This document shows, piece by piece, positions 11,872 to 23,101 of a DNA stretch of 64,000 bases; positions within the stretch are counted from its first letter, which is position 1, and each line of letters opens with the position of its first letter. The translations under genes and the position numbers were made by a program. Under the pieces are notes generated by a model that did no database searches, was not told where the DNA came from, and saw only the letters and a program-made list of their open reading frames with translations. The DNA comes from Zoroaster sp. YZ-2022 (Eukaryota; Echinodermata; Asteroidea; Forcipulatida; Zoroasteridae), in the NCBI GenBank assembly GCA_029582265.1, contig CM055837.1, positions 13,906,777-13,970,776 on the forward strand. The letters run 5' to 3'.

Positions 11872-12198
11872 TAATATATTCGCATTGTAAGGGTTTTCTA
11901 ATGTTATAGAAAATGAAACGAAAAGTGAAATTTCCATCATGTGAGGGCGCTATGTAAATTTTACGTGTAACGTTGTCGACTATAGCACGGGGAAAATACT
12001 CTCGCACGAAATAAAATAAAGAAGATAAGAAATACCGATAATTGACTATTAGGACGAACAAATTTGATAAAATATATTCGCACTGTTAGGGTTTTCTAAT
12101 GTTATAGAAAATGAAACGAAAAGTGAAATTTCCATCATGTGAGGGCGCTATGTAAATTTTACATGTAACGTTGTGGAGTATAGCACGGGGAAAATACT
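11872..12198 (+). repeat. Two-copy duplication, ~129-bp units
   Basis: The block 'atattcgcattgtaaggg ... cacggggaaaatact' (11872-12000) is repeated at 12070-12198 with only a few mismatches. About 70 bp of unrelated sequence lies between. Confidence 0.9.
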
Positions 12199-12466
12199 TT
12201 AGGTAGCCGGGTATAGTTTATTATTTTCCCCAGAGAGAGAGAGGGACAGAGAGGGGTAAATATTTCCGCTAATAGATAAAAATGTACAAGTCGGTCGATT
12301 TATTATTGTCCCCCGCCCCCTTCCCCAAACTTGATGGCTCGTACGCAGAGCATGCTGTGCTCAGGGACGTCTGGCTCTTTTCGTAACCAAAATAACGATT
12401 TTATTAAATGTTGACCGTAGTAATTAAATGCGAAATGTATCTTGTAGAACTGTCGTCCGTAGTTGA

Positions 12467-13312
12467 ACCATGGAGGAAGAAAACAGAAGGAGTCACAACG
12501 AAGGCATATCAAAGGTTCAATGTGTTTTGCCGCGGTCGTAAAATTTCTAAGCCAGCGCTAATCGTTTAATCCGATTATCGAGGAGAACTACAGCCAGGCT
12601 TTCTTTGCACATGCGCATTGCGCGCATTGCTGACGCGTTGTCCTATTGCACTACACGGAAGGCTGGCTCCCGATCCAACTCGACCTACGAATCCAACACT
12701 GCAATATCTTCAGTGTACAGCATCGTACATATATGAGGATTGAAATGATAAAAAGCTAAACAACACGTCTTTGAATTTGACAATGGTTAGGCTTCCGGAG
12801 ATCACCGGAAATATCCTTAAAATAAGTTGCTAAAAAGACACTTTATTGTAACATCTGAATGTTATATTTACCGTAAGTCAGCTTCGGATTCGCCAAATTC
12901 GACGATCAAAACACCAAAATACTCGGTGGAAATATCGCTATTGAAGACAATGAACTGCGCAATATAAAAAGCCCGCGAAAAGTAGTGCGCATACGTTTTG
13001 TATTTATTCGTTTGCTACAGATTTCTACCCTCCAATTATGTATGCTGGTAGCGAGCAGGCCGAGCGGCAAAAGACATTGTACACAAGGGGATTATCGCGG
13101 TCGTAAAACTGGTAAGCGTAGCGGACGGCCGTAACGTATTTTCAATGGGCCACTCCGAAGTGTTAATTGGTTATGAGATAAGAGGCTGTAGTTCTCCTCG
13201 ATAATCGGATTAAACGATTAGCGCTGGCTTAGAAATTTTACGACCGCGGCAAAAGACATTGAACCTTTGATATGCCTTCGTTGTGACTCCTTCTGTTTTC
13301 TTCCTCCATGGT
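12467..13312. mobile_element. Inverted-repeat element, ~129-bp arms
   Basis: The arm at 12467-12595 is the near-perfect reverse complement of 13184-13312 ('ccatggaggaagaaaac ... gagaactacagcc'), with a ~590-bp spacer. Both arms therefore translate to the same short peptide start in opposite directions, which is not a gene. It is probably a foldback-type or non-autonomous DNA element. No transposase and no clear target duplication were seen. Confidence 0.7.
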
Positions 13313-14083
13313 TGAACCCTCTCAGTACCGAATTGTTTGACCACTCAAGCGTGAAGCATACATTCTTACACAACAGAAAGCTTGTGTTCAAAGACCAATT
13401 TTATAAACTCTATTATCACCTTGAAGATATCATTTTACAGCAAAATAAATAATTAAAAATATCTTACTTATTGAATTCCCTTTCATAAAATCCAAAAAAC
13501 ATTAAGATTGGTCAATAAATGTCCAAGTTCTTGGTCTTTGCTTCCTCAGTGTGATCTGTAAACTCAAACACTTTTTTGTACACAAACACATGGCGCTCCG
13601 TAGGTGTTTGGCATTTCGGATTTTTCAACTCCAATTTGAAGGGATTGCATAATAGCAACCTTATTCTATTTCACCATCAATGGAAAGATCCGATCTTGCT
13701 CTTTCCAACCATTGTAAGCTTGGGTATGGAGGGTGAACATGGACAAAACTACAGCTTTATAACAAATGGCCTTTGTGCTCAGGCTTGAGTGCTTTTTTGT
13801 GTGAAAGCTTGGTCGACTAAAGTCGACTATGGTAAGGAAAGGGTTTTAATGACTTTTACCTTTTGTCCGATAAGTACAGTGTAGGCCATCAAATAATGAT
13901 CGTTTCTTTTCCATTTTTTCGCTTAATACTTCGCACAGGCAGTATTTTCGGCACAAGACATTAATGATGTAGGTTGAAACTTATAGGGGCAGAAAGGTAA
14001 AATCCCGAAGCAGCAATCTGGACTAGCGTGGAAACTTAATAAGTACTTCTATAATAGATGGTGGTTATATGAGGAGGAAAAGA
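13313..14083. other. Intergenic sequence upstream of histone H1, no gene seen
   Basis: AT-rich DNA with two short ORFs lacking motifs. No repeats are recognised. The distal H1 promoter could extend into its right end. Confidence 0.4.
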
Positions 14084-14090
14084 AAACACA
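14084..14090 (+). promoter_or_regulatory. H1 box (AAACACA)
   Basis: AAACACA lies 193 bp upstream of the H1 start codon. This heptamer is the conserved H1-specific promoter element of replication-dependent H1 genes. A CAAT-like 'caatgggcg' follows at 14158-14166, and a weak TATA-like 'aatatct' at 14240-14246. Together they match the usual H1 promoter order. Confidence 0.6.
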
Positions 14091-14282
14091 AAATATGACA
14101 ACTTGTTCCAGCCAACAAACAAGAGGCATCACGGTGCTACGGTTGACCGGGCCATGTCAATGGGCGTTCGCGTTCGCACGGACCCGTGAAAAGGAAGGAA
14201 CCACACGATCAATTTCATCATTCGTCTGGAACGTCCTGGAATATCTGCCCACTCGTACAGCTCTGTTTTATATCACGGAAAC

Positions 14283-14933
14283 ATGGCTACTACTACCGCT
14301 CCGAAGAAGTCCGCACCACGGGCTCACCCTCCTGCACTCCAAATGGTGGTTGCTGCCGTCGCCGCCCTGAAGGAGAAGAACGGCTCTTCCTCTCAGGCCA
14401 TTAAAAAGTACATCAAGGACACGTACGACGTCGACATCGAGCAGGAGGCAAGATTCATCCGAAAAGCCCTGAAGACCGGTGCAGAAAACGGCATTCTTAT
14501 TCAAACCAAGGGTAAGGGAGCTGCCGGTTCTTTCAAACTGGACCCAGCTAAAGACAAGGCTAAGGCCAAGTTGGAAAAGGAGGAGAAAGGCAAGGCCAAG
14601 AAGGAAAAGGATCGTGCGAAGAAAGCTGAACTCAAGGCCAAGAAAGCTGAAAAAGCGGCTGCCAAGAAGGAGAAGACCAAGGCAGCCAAGTCCACGCTAA
14701 AGAAGACTCCTAAGAAAACCGCCAAGAAGACACCCACCAAGTCGAAAAAGCCGTCTGCCAAAAAAGCTGAAGTCAAGCCAGCAAAGAAAGTTACATCCAA
14801 GCCGACCAAGAAAGATGCATCCAAGCTAACCAAGAAAGTCGTCAAGCCAACCAAGAAAGTCGTCAAACCTGCCAAAGCCGTGAAGAAGCAAGCAGCAAAG
14901 CCAAAGAAGACTGCCAAACCAGCCAAGAAGTAG
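14283..14933 (+). CDS. Histone H1 (linker histone)
   Basis: An intronless ORF of 216 residues, usual for H1. A short tail (residues 1-14) precedes the winged-helix globular domain at about residues 15-87. The domain starts 'HPPALQMVVAAVAAL' and ends with the family signature 'GKGAAGSFKL'. A Lys/Ala/Pro-rich C-terminal tail (about 88-216) contains many AKK, KPTKK and TPKK motifs. It binds linker DNA at the nucleosome dyad and compacts chromatin. The replication-dependent type is supported by the H1 box upstream, absence of introns, the 3' stem-loop 27 bp after the stop and the purine-rich downstream element. No core histone genes are within the window, so it is an orphan H1. The first ATG fits the normal H1 N-terminus. 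Confidence 0.97.
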   Translation: MATTTAPKKSAPRAHPPALQMVVAAVAALKEKNGSSSQAIKKYIKDTYDVDIEQEARFIRKALKTGAENGILIQTKGKGAAGSFKLDPAKDKAKAKLEKEEKGKAKKEKDRAKKAELKAKKAEKAAAKKEKTKAAKSTLKKTPKKTAKKTPTKSKKPSAKKAEVKPAKKVTSKPTKKDASKLTKKVVKPTKKVVKPAKAVKKQAAKPKKTAKPAKK

Positions 14934-14960
14934 TCTGTTCTCAGCACTACAACACCAAAC

Positions 14961-14976
14961 GGCTCTTTTCAGAGCC
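14961..14976 (+). terminator. Histone mRNA 3' stem-loop
   Basis: GGCTCTTTTCAGAGCC is a 6-bp stem with a 4-nt TTTC loop, matching the consensus bound by SLBP. It replaces polyadenylation in replication-dependent histone mRNAs and lies 27 bp after the H1 stop codon. Confidence 0.95.
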
Positions 14977-14986
14977 ACAACATAAA

Positions 14987-14995
14987 CAAGAGAGA
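14987..14995 (+). promoter_or_regulatory. Histone downstream element (U7 snRNA target)
   Basis: CAAGAGAGA lies 10 bp after the stem-loop, close to the CAAGAAAGA consensus that pairs with U7 snRNA for 3' cleavage. Confidence 0.8.
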
Positions 14996-16930
14996 TTGTT
15001 TATGATTGTTTCTCTGTTATGTAAATCAGTCATCGTGGAAATTATCAATATGCAAATACGCAATTATCTCCATAACGGTAAGGGCTACAGAGCTCTACCA
15101 TATACCAAATGAAAGCTTATGTTGTGTGCTTTCCAGCCATATATAAAACTCAATTTAAAATTTTTGCGACATATATCACCTTTTCTCAGAGCGGGTCACA
15201 TAATGTTCAAATCTACTGGAGCAGTAGTTCAATGACATACGTAGTGATTACACATTTCATGATATGACTACTGAAAGAGAGAGGGGTTGCAAATGAAAAT
15301 CCCGGTTCATGGAACATTTCAAACCTATTTGATGTTAAAAATCCGGTGTTCCCTAAATTGTTTTGAGTAGTATAATTGTTAGTGAAACTTATTATCTATT
15401 TAGTATTGTAGGCCTATAAATGGGTAATAAACTGGTCCAACCACTTTCAAAGATATAACAATATTGCTTTCCCTGTGACACTGAAAGGAACATGAACAGA
15501 AATCATTTGACACTAATACATTTGAAAGTAACCCAAGTGTCCGCAAAAAATGATACTAAATCTCGGGCTTCTGACAGCTGATAAAATGAAACTGAGCTTT
15601 GACGCAAGGTCACAAAACACGAGACTGGTCAAATTTTGATTCACGGGGGCGTGTTATTAGTCTTATTATACGAAATCTCCAGGTTATTTAAGAGTTAACG
15701 ACAAGTCTTAGCAACGAAACGAAAATACTTGCACCCGGGCAACTATCTCCGGGTTCATAAGCAGCTTGGAGTGAAAGAACAGTATTACATATTTTCCTGA
15801 CTGCATAAAAAAAATTCGCTCGTCTGATATGCCTATTGGTTCAAAGCTACAATCCCTTGGTCTTGCAATATTTTTACTTCACGTTTACTTCACGTTTCTG
15901 ATGGTGTCAATATTAAGTATAACTAGAGCTTAAGTGTTTGTTAGAACAAACACACGGTGTTCGAGTCAACTTCCGGTTCAATCAAATTATCATCGATGAT
16001 GTCAATATCATATTGTGCAAGGGTTTATCATCTTTTATAATAACAATATCAATTTCATATTCAAAAGACATATCAATTTTGCGTTAGAATGTGTTGAATT
16101 TGAACTTCCTGTTTGGACAGGAAGTAAAGGTCACATTAGGTGGTTTGAAGGTCATATATGACCTCCTCATGATTATGAAAAAATAACAAATTTGTCAACT
16201 TATACATTAAATTGAAGCTATGAGATATGACCTTTTAAAATTTGTAAAAATCGTTACTTCGTGTGCCACTAATTGGACCATTTATGGTAACTAATTTCAC
16301 AAGAATTACAAGCTATTAATGTAAGGAATTCAATTGTGTTTTTTGTTTTCTAATAGGTCATTTAGTTCTTGAGATATTGGCTGTTGAAGTTGGAAATGTT
16401 GTGAGATTTAAGCAGTAAATTACAAATTAACAAGTGTGACTTGGAACACAATGTTTTTTATTTTAAATATTGACACTAGCCCAACACATGCTTTTCAAAA
16501 ACCATGCTAGATGATAAATCAACATTAAAAATCACTCATATGAAAATAGTTTGCCAGGGTTGTAGGTAGCCAGATCAACCTATTCAACGTTATTATGGGC
16601 ATAAAGTCACAAAGTTGATTTAGGATAGAAGGGGACCACATGTATAGTAACTGGATTAAACTTGGCTGCAAATTCAAAGAGCAGGAAGTGTGGGTTAAAT
16701 TGTTTGGGGGAGTTGGGGGTTACTGAAGACACTGAAGCATGGAAGACCATATAAATATTTCCCCTTTCCTTTCCTTCAGCTAATTAGCCTTTCATTAGAA
16801 AACAAGCTTATAACTACTACATGATAAAGTTGGAAGAAAGCTTGCATCCGTGCTTTCCATCTTCCTCTGCCCCCCACAGAAGAGTTGTCAAAAAGTAAAT
16901 AATTCCCAATTCAAACAAAATTAAATGTAA
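14996..16930. other. Gene-free DNA with dispersed repeat copies
   Basis: No coding signal is seen. The stretch includes one arm of a distant inverted repeat (15371-15453). It also has a hairpin-like 'cttcctgtttggacaggaag' near 16108-16127 whose flanking sequence recurs inverted near 45452-45497. Confidence 0.5.
15371..15453 (+). repeat. Inverted repeat arm, partner at 20577-20658
   Basis: The 83-bp block 'tataattgttagtgaaac ... ccaccactttc'-type sequence, containing 'gtaggcctata' and 'gggtaataaactggt', is reverse-complemented at 20577-20658 with few differences. The arms are 5.1 kb apart. They may be two copies of one dispersed repeat or the termini of one element. Confidence 0.75.
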
Positions 16931-18302
16931 TTATATCCACTGGATCAAATCTGATAAATGCTTGCCTTTTTCACTTTGTTTATGGAAAAACCTTTCAATT
17001 TTAGATTTAAATGAAGCCAACATTGGTATTTATCTCTTGGTATTAAGTCTTGTACAAAAATAAATTTAATCTGGTTAAGTTTATAACAAAAACATAATGA
17101 TAAATTGACAATGATAGTGACACTGTAATCAAGCATCTCCTTATTGTGACATGCTTATAAACTGTCTTTGTTTTCACCTATACTGCAAATAATTAAAAAA
17201 ATAATTTATAAAATTTGAAAACAAATTCTACATTGATTTTTACATTTTCAAGGTTGTACACATGATTGGCAAAATGTCTGTAGCTGCATCCATACTACAG
17301 AATTACAACCAAAAGATCAGATGCCATTTTGTACATAAATTGTTAGACATTGAAATAATCAAAGAGTTGTATGGGTACTTGTAAATTGCTAATAAAGCAA
17401 TGAAATACATATTTATTTTAACTGTCTGTTGGGTTTCATGACTTGACTTTTGTGGTTACACACTTCCCTCCCCCACAATCAATTGAAACCACTTTGTTGA
17501 CCTGTTTAACCTACTTGTAACCAATCTAGAAATGAGTGTACATGGTCTTACACATGTAACAAGTGAAATGACTTCAGTGTAAATGAACCCAACCATGATC
17601 CTTTGTTGACAAGAAAACAGAATATATATCCACTGGATCAAATCTGATAATTGGTTGCCATTTTCAATATGTTTATGGAAAAACCTTTCAATTTTAGATT
17701 TAAATGAAGCCAACATTGGTATTTATCTCTTGGTATTAAGTCTTGTACAAAAATAAATTTAATCTTTATTTATAATATACTTCACTTTCAGGTTAAGTTT
17801 ATAACAAAAATATAATGATAAATTGACAATGATAGTGACACTGTAATCAAGCATCTCCTTATTGTGACATGCTTATAAACTGTCTTTGTTTTCACCTATA
17901 CATAAATAATTAAAAATTATTTATAAAATTTGAAAACAAATTATACATTGATTTTAACTTTTCAAAGTTGTACACATGATTGGGAAAATGTCTGTAAAGA
18001 TCAGATGCCATTTTGTACATAAATTGTTGAACATTGAAATAATCAAAGAGTTGTATGGATGCTTGTAAATTGCTAATAAAGCAATGAAATACATATTTAT
18101 TTTAACTGTCTGTTGGGTTTCATAACTTGACTTTTGTGGTTACACACTTCCTCCCCACAATTGAAACCACTTTGTTGACCTGTTTAACCTAATTGTAAAC
18201 AATCTAGAAATGAGTGTACATGGTCTTACACATGTAATATGTGAAATGACTTCAGTGTAAATGAGACCCAACCATGATCCTTTGTTGATAAGAAAACAGA
18301 AT
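16931..18302 (+). repeat. ~690-bp tandem segmental duplication
   Basis: The block beginning 'atccactggatcaaatctg' at 16931 is repeated from 17624 onward to about 18302, with small indels. Both copies run through 'gctaataaagcaatgaaatac' and 'cccaaccatgatcctttg'. Duplicated minus-strand ORFs are consequences of the repeat. No gene is recognised, although the AATAAA motifs could be old 3' UTR sequence. Confidence 0.9.
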
Positions 18303-20021
18303 CAACCTGCATTTATAATAAATATCGCTCTGTATATGCGATTTAGTGACAGTTCAGAATGGGTGACATTCAGGGGTTGTCATTGGAATCGGTAATTTTA
18401 GAATAAAATGTCTGCCCCCTCCCCCAAGTTCTTGGTGATGGCATGTACTGCCACTGGTGATGAACCAACACATTTGGGTTTTTTTCTAAAATTCTTTGGT
18501 CTATCATTGCAGCACTATAGAATCCAAGAACTAGGGAAGGGGAGGGGCAAACAAGCAATAAAAGTATAAGGGGGCCCAAATTACCAATTCCATTGACTGA
18601 CGACTGGTGCTTCATTATGTCGAAAATCACACCCAGCATCAATTCTGCATAGCTGAAGTTGCAAGATGTTTCTGTCCTTTCTAAAAAAAAAGATTTAAGA
18701 TTGAAAATAGGAGTAAGGGCTTAGATTTAAATAAATGTTGTTTAACTGACATGGATTGGAAAGGTGGTTATCAGATACACCCCTTCTCTTGGACTGAAAT
18801 GCCAGTACTGCTATAGCAAAAAATTACAAATTATACTAAACCTTAATTTTTTGTAATAAACAACCATTAAAACTAAATGAAATGTTCATCATTGGTATGA
18901 AGACCCCTTCTCAAACGATCTGTTAACATAAGACGTTAAACCATACCAAGATTGTTGATGACTTGAACAGTTACGATACTGCATTTGGATGTGGTGTCAA
19001 CGCCGTGTTGGGGTACTGTTGGCTGGAACTCAGTCTGAGCCATGATACATCGGAGTCAACATGCTGTAAAAAATAATAGTTAAGTTTTATGGAAGTACAT
19101 GGAATAAAGTATTTGAAATTTCTGAGAAGTTCTAATTTATGTGAATGAGGAAAATAATATATCACAGTGAACATGCTGTAAAAAATAATAGGAAGGTTTT
19201 ATAAGTACATGGACCAAGAATAAAGTATTTGAAAATTCAGAGAAGTTCTAATTTATGGGAATGGGGAAAATAGTGTATAATTTTAGAGTAGCTGGACCAT
19301 TGAAATTGAAAAGGGCATTGGTTTGTTTTCAAAATTGCACACAATTATTCTTGACAATGTGTAATAAATTAAAGAAATGTTCTCGCACGAAACTCTCATC
19401 AAAAGAGAAAGGTATTTAAGGAAATTGCAGAGTCTCATATACTCATATAATTTCATGTGATTGTGATGTGAGTGATGTCTGAGAGAGGCCTCTGGGAGCA
19501 GGACCTACAAGTATGTATTGTGTCATGAATATTGTGCATTTTTCCTTTGAAATAATTGTCTGTGTAAGTTTATTTGTATCTGAGAAGGGTACAAAATTAA
19601 GGAAAAGTGCAGTAAACAATCGCTAGGCTACTTATTTAATTTGTGCACAAACTGAAGATTTTTGGAGAAAACAAAAATTACAAAATATATGGCATAACAT
19701 TTCTACTGAATAATTGCCATAACCTTAACAACTGAATTTTCCTATCCTTATTTATATTCTAAATACATTTTGGTGACATCTGTTCATATTTTGTTAGTTG
19801 TTTACTGTCCAAAGTATGTTCACGTAGGCCTAACTAACGTTAGTCATGTTAGTTAAACAGGCACAATGCAACGACGAATGGACAGCTTAAAAAATGGTTT
19901 TTCTTGTATAAAAACACGAAGATAAATACAGGAAATCCTCTTAAAAAGTAACTTCAAAATACTTACTCTTTTTATGACCGTGTACTGTTGGCGATCCATT
20001 TTTACAGCCTAAAAAAATGAC
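18303..20021. other. Intergenic DNA, no gene seen
   Basis: AT-rich sequence with a short local duplication ('catgctgtaaaaaataatag' near 19060 and 19170). Only motif-free short ORFs are present. Confidence 0.4.
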
Positions 20022-20190
20022 GTCTGGGCCATGGGCACCACACACACGCAAACAGCGTCGATATCGATTGTACATATGCAGCTCCATTGTAACCAAATAT
20101 CGTGTACTACACGATATTTGGTTACAATGGATCTACATGTACAATCGATATCGACGCTGTTTGCGTGTACGTTGTGCCCATAGCCCAGAC
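20022..20190. mobile_element. Near-perfect palindrome, foldback MITE
   Basis: Arms of ~83 bp (20022-20105 and 20107-20190) are about 90% reverse complementary, with almost no loop ('cgtgta|ctacacg' at the centre). The ends read 'gtctgggc ... gcccagac'. It would fold into a long hairpin. It looks like a foldback or MITE-type element. Confidence 0.85.
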
Positions 20191-20463
20191 TAGCGCCTCG
20201 TATTGCGCCTTGCGGCGCTATACGAACTTTGATTCTTTCATGCAACGCATATGAAACGTTTTAAATATTTTACTTTTTAGCGTAATTCGACACCTGATGA
20301 CGTAATCATGACGTCACAGAAAACGGTTTCGTCAGCTTGTTATGTTCTGTTCATGTGTTAAGTTTGAAGGCTGTAAATGCTCAGCATGGATGCCTTTGTT
20401 GCCGGACAGTCGCCACTGAGAAAAAGAAGTAAAAAAAAAAAAAAAAAACAGTACAAAAACAAT

Positions 20464-20492
20464 AGGTGTTCGCGCTGCGCTCTCGAACACCT
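20464..20492. repeat. Short hairpin 'aggtgttcg ... cgaacacct'
   Basis: A 9-bp perfect stem with an 11-nt loop follows an A-rich run at 20430-20448. It resembles the terminal hairpin of some dispersed elements, but the family is not established. Confidence 0.5.
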
Positions 20493-20576
20493 AATTATAT
20501 CATATTATCTGAATGATTATGTTTAGATGATTTGGTGGTGAGAAGTGAACTGAATGTGGATTTTGTTGGGTTTATT

Positions 20577-20658
20577 TCTTTGAGAGTGGTTAGACCAGTT
20601 TATTACCCATTTATAGGCCTACAATACCAAATAGATAATAAGTTTCACTAACAATTAT
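20577..20658 (-). repeat. Inverted repeat arm, partner at 15371-15453
   Basis: The reverse complement of the block at 15371-15453, including 'accagtttattaccc' and 'ataggcctac'. Confidence 0.75.
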
Positions 20659-20847
20659 ATTCCTAGAGACAAAATCACATCAAAATCACAATTTCATAAA
20701 CAAACATAGGCCTATCTCTGTTCCATTTTGCTAGGAATATTGGAAAAATTCACAAGGAAGACTATTGCTTTTTTGCAAATTTTATTTGATGCTTCTATTT
20801 CATTACAAAAAATACAGCGAAGGTCAATTGATCAATCACATTGAAGG

Positions 20848-21023
20848 CGACGGGCGACGGTTGACGGGCGACGGTCGACGACGCGGTCGACGCGCGACGG
20901 TCGACGGGCGAAGCGCGACGTTTAGAAGGGCGACGGGCGACGCGCGACGGTCGATGGGCGACGCGCGACGGTCGACGGGCGACGTGCGACGTTTAGAAGG
21001 GCGACCGGCGACGTTTAGAATGG
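20848..21023 (+). repeat. GC-rich minisatellite of GGGCGACG / GTCGACG words
   Basis: Imperfect tandem words 'gacgggcgacg', 'gcgcgacggtc' and 'gacgtttagaagg' fill ~175 bp, with many CpG and GTCGAC motifs. ORFs on both strands here come from the repeat. Confidence 0.85.
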
Positions 21024-21215
21024 CAGATATGGAATTCCATAGTTTAATAATATCAACTCCAATATTTTTGTAAAAGAAAGGTTCAGATGTGACATAATTT
21101 TTAAAATTGACACTCACACCATGTATGCAAATATCAATATTGGTAAGTGTGACGTCATTCCAACATAAACCACGCCCGACCACTTCGCACGGGTACTGGC
21201 TCCAACTAAAAGGAC

Positions 21216-21305
21216 GGTTCATACTTCACGCGAAAGCGAATGCGAAGCGAAATTTGTGGGGACGTAAAATTCGCTTCGTATTCGCTTTCGCGTCAAGTAT
21301 GAACC
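21216..21305. mobile_element. Short foldback MITE (90 bp)
   Basis: Arms starting 'ggttcatacttcacgcgaaa' and its near-exact reverse complement pair over ~36 bp around an 18-nt centre. The Arg/Glu-like coding pattern 'gcgaaagcgaatgcgaagcg' is repeat-derived. It is a typical stem-loop MITE, and no target duplication was confidently seen. Confidence 0.8.
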
Positions 21306-22088
21306 GGGCTTAATATCAGAAGCCCATTGAAAGCGCATTGACCATCCTTTACGCAAGAAATTATAAAGATTGGGACTTGCATTTAATGTACATGTATGTG
21401 TTGTAAATGTAAAGACTCAAAATCTTATTACAAAAGTCAGTTTCTGCCTCAAGAATCGATATTAAATGCATGTTAAAATCAAGGAATTTACACTTTAAAC
21501 ACACGGTACGCTAGCTTTGAAACCGGAAGTAGCGAAAAGAATGCGTGTACTACCAATGCGCGCGCGTATTAGTATCGACTTTACGAACATGACAATAGTT
21601 TTGTTGCTCTTTGTCGCCATTCTAAGTTCGGTGATGAGCACAACATAATTGCAGTGCGTGCTGGCCCTGAATTTAGGTGTTGGGCCTCAATAAACCCTTT
21701 CATAGTAATATCATGGAGGATGCCTTGTTTATTTCGAACACTCGATCGATAGTCTGCGACCCAGCGCTCGAACTTCACGCATGCGTCTGGACTGGTGCTC
21801 ACAGTCTGTACTGTAGAGTGGCAAGTGTCGGTTTTTGTCGCTCTTTGTTGAGGGCCATTCTCACACCGAGCACAACAAGTTATTTTATTCAGTACTGGGC
21901 TTGAATTTGGTGTTGGGCCTAAATTTGGTGCTTACTATACTCTAGTCAGCTCAGTCACAGTCGCCGCTCCGGCCGGCGCTATACGATCTTTGGTCACAGT
22001 ATACAGCAGTACACGTTCATGTTACGTTGCCGACCTGTACTGTATCTGTTCTTTCTGTCGATCTTAATCCCGATCTTAATCCCATCAC

Positions 22089-23018
22089 TACGGAGCCCCT
22101 AAAGGGACATATGATGAAAACAAATTTATGTGCGAAGAAATAATTTGAGTTCTTTATTTCGTGCGCTCGAAATCATTTCGCGCTCGAAATCATTTCGAAA
22201 TCATTTCATGCACTCGAAATAAGTTATTTCGTGTGCTAGTGAACTCGAAATCATTTTCGTCGAAATAAAATAATTACGTGCTGAAATCATTGCGAAATAA
22301 ATTATTTCGTCTTTCGAAATCATTTATTTCGAGAGAAATGATTTCGAGCATGATCGAACGAAATGAATTCGAGAACGAAATGATTTCGACCGCGAAATAA
22401 TTTATTTCGAGTGCGAAATGATTTCGGCGCGAAATAATTTATTTCGAGTGCGAAATGATTTCGGCGCTTGAAATCATTTCGCGCTCGAAATTATTCGCTC
22501 GAAATCATTTCGGCTTCGAATAATTATTTCGCACGAAATAATTTATTTCAAGAGCACGAAATGATTTCGAGAGCACGAAATGATTTCGAGAGCACGAAAT
22601 GATTTCGAGCGGACGAAATTAATTCAAGAGCACGAAATGATGTAGAGCGCACGAAATAATTTATTTCGAGTGCACGAAATGATTTCGAGCGCACGAAATA
22701 ATTTATTTCGAGCGCACGAAATAATTTATTTCGAGTGCACGAAATGATTTCGAGCCCTCGAAATACTTTATTTCGAGCGCACTAAATAAAGTATTTCGAG
22801 CGCACGAAATGATATCGAGCGCATGAAATGATTTTGAGCGCACAAAATAATTTATTTCAAGTGCACGAAATGATTTCGAGCGCACGAAATAACTTATTTC
22901 GAGTGCACGAAATGATGTAGAGCGCACGAAATGATTTCGAGCGCACGAAATAAAGAACTCAAATTATTTCTTCGCACATAAATTTGTTTTCATCACATGT
23001 CCCTTTAGGGGCTCCGTA
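22089..23018. mobile_element. 930-bp foldback element built from nested ATTTCG palindromes
   Basis: Outer inverted termini 'tacggagcccctaaaggg' (22089) and 'ccctttaggggctccgta' (23018) continue for ~85 bp as near-perfect inverted repeats, through 'aaatttatgtgcgaag' and 'ctcaaattatttc'. The interior (about 22170-22960) is an irregular tandem array of palindromic words such as 'gaaatgatttcgagcgcac' and 'gaaataatttatttcgag'. No ORF of substance is present. Confidence 0.88.
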
Positions 23019-23073
23019 CGTCACTTTCCGACGTAATACGTACATACATGTATGGCCCTTGCTTGGTTTTTTT

Positions 23074-23101
23074 CATCATCATCATCATCATCATCATCAT
23101 T
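23074..23101 (+). repeat. (ATC)n microsatellite
   Basis: About nine consecutive ATC triplets. Confidence 0.95.

Noticed and set aside
12303..13452. Two convergent genes sharing the start 'MICLRCDSFCFLPPW'
   Set aside because: The identity is due to inverted repeat arms; the reading frames diverge at the arm ends and show no domain.
14501..14947. 148-residue minus-strand ORF opposite histone H1
   Set aside because: Mirror of the Lys-rich tail codons; the sense gene is unambiguous.
20464..20496. Helitron 3' end (hairpin followed by CTAA)
   Set aside because: The CT is part of the stem, there is no 5' TC partner and no Rep/helicase; too weak.
20765..21222. Arg-rich ORFs on both strands
   Set aside because: Products of the GGGCGACG minisatellite.
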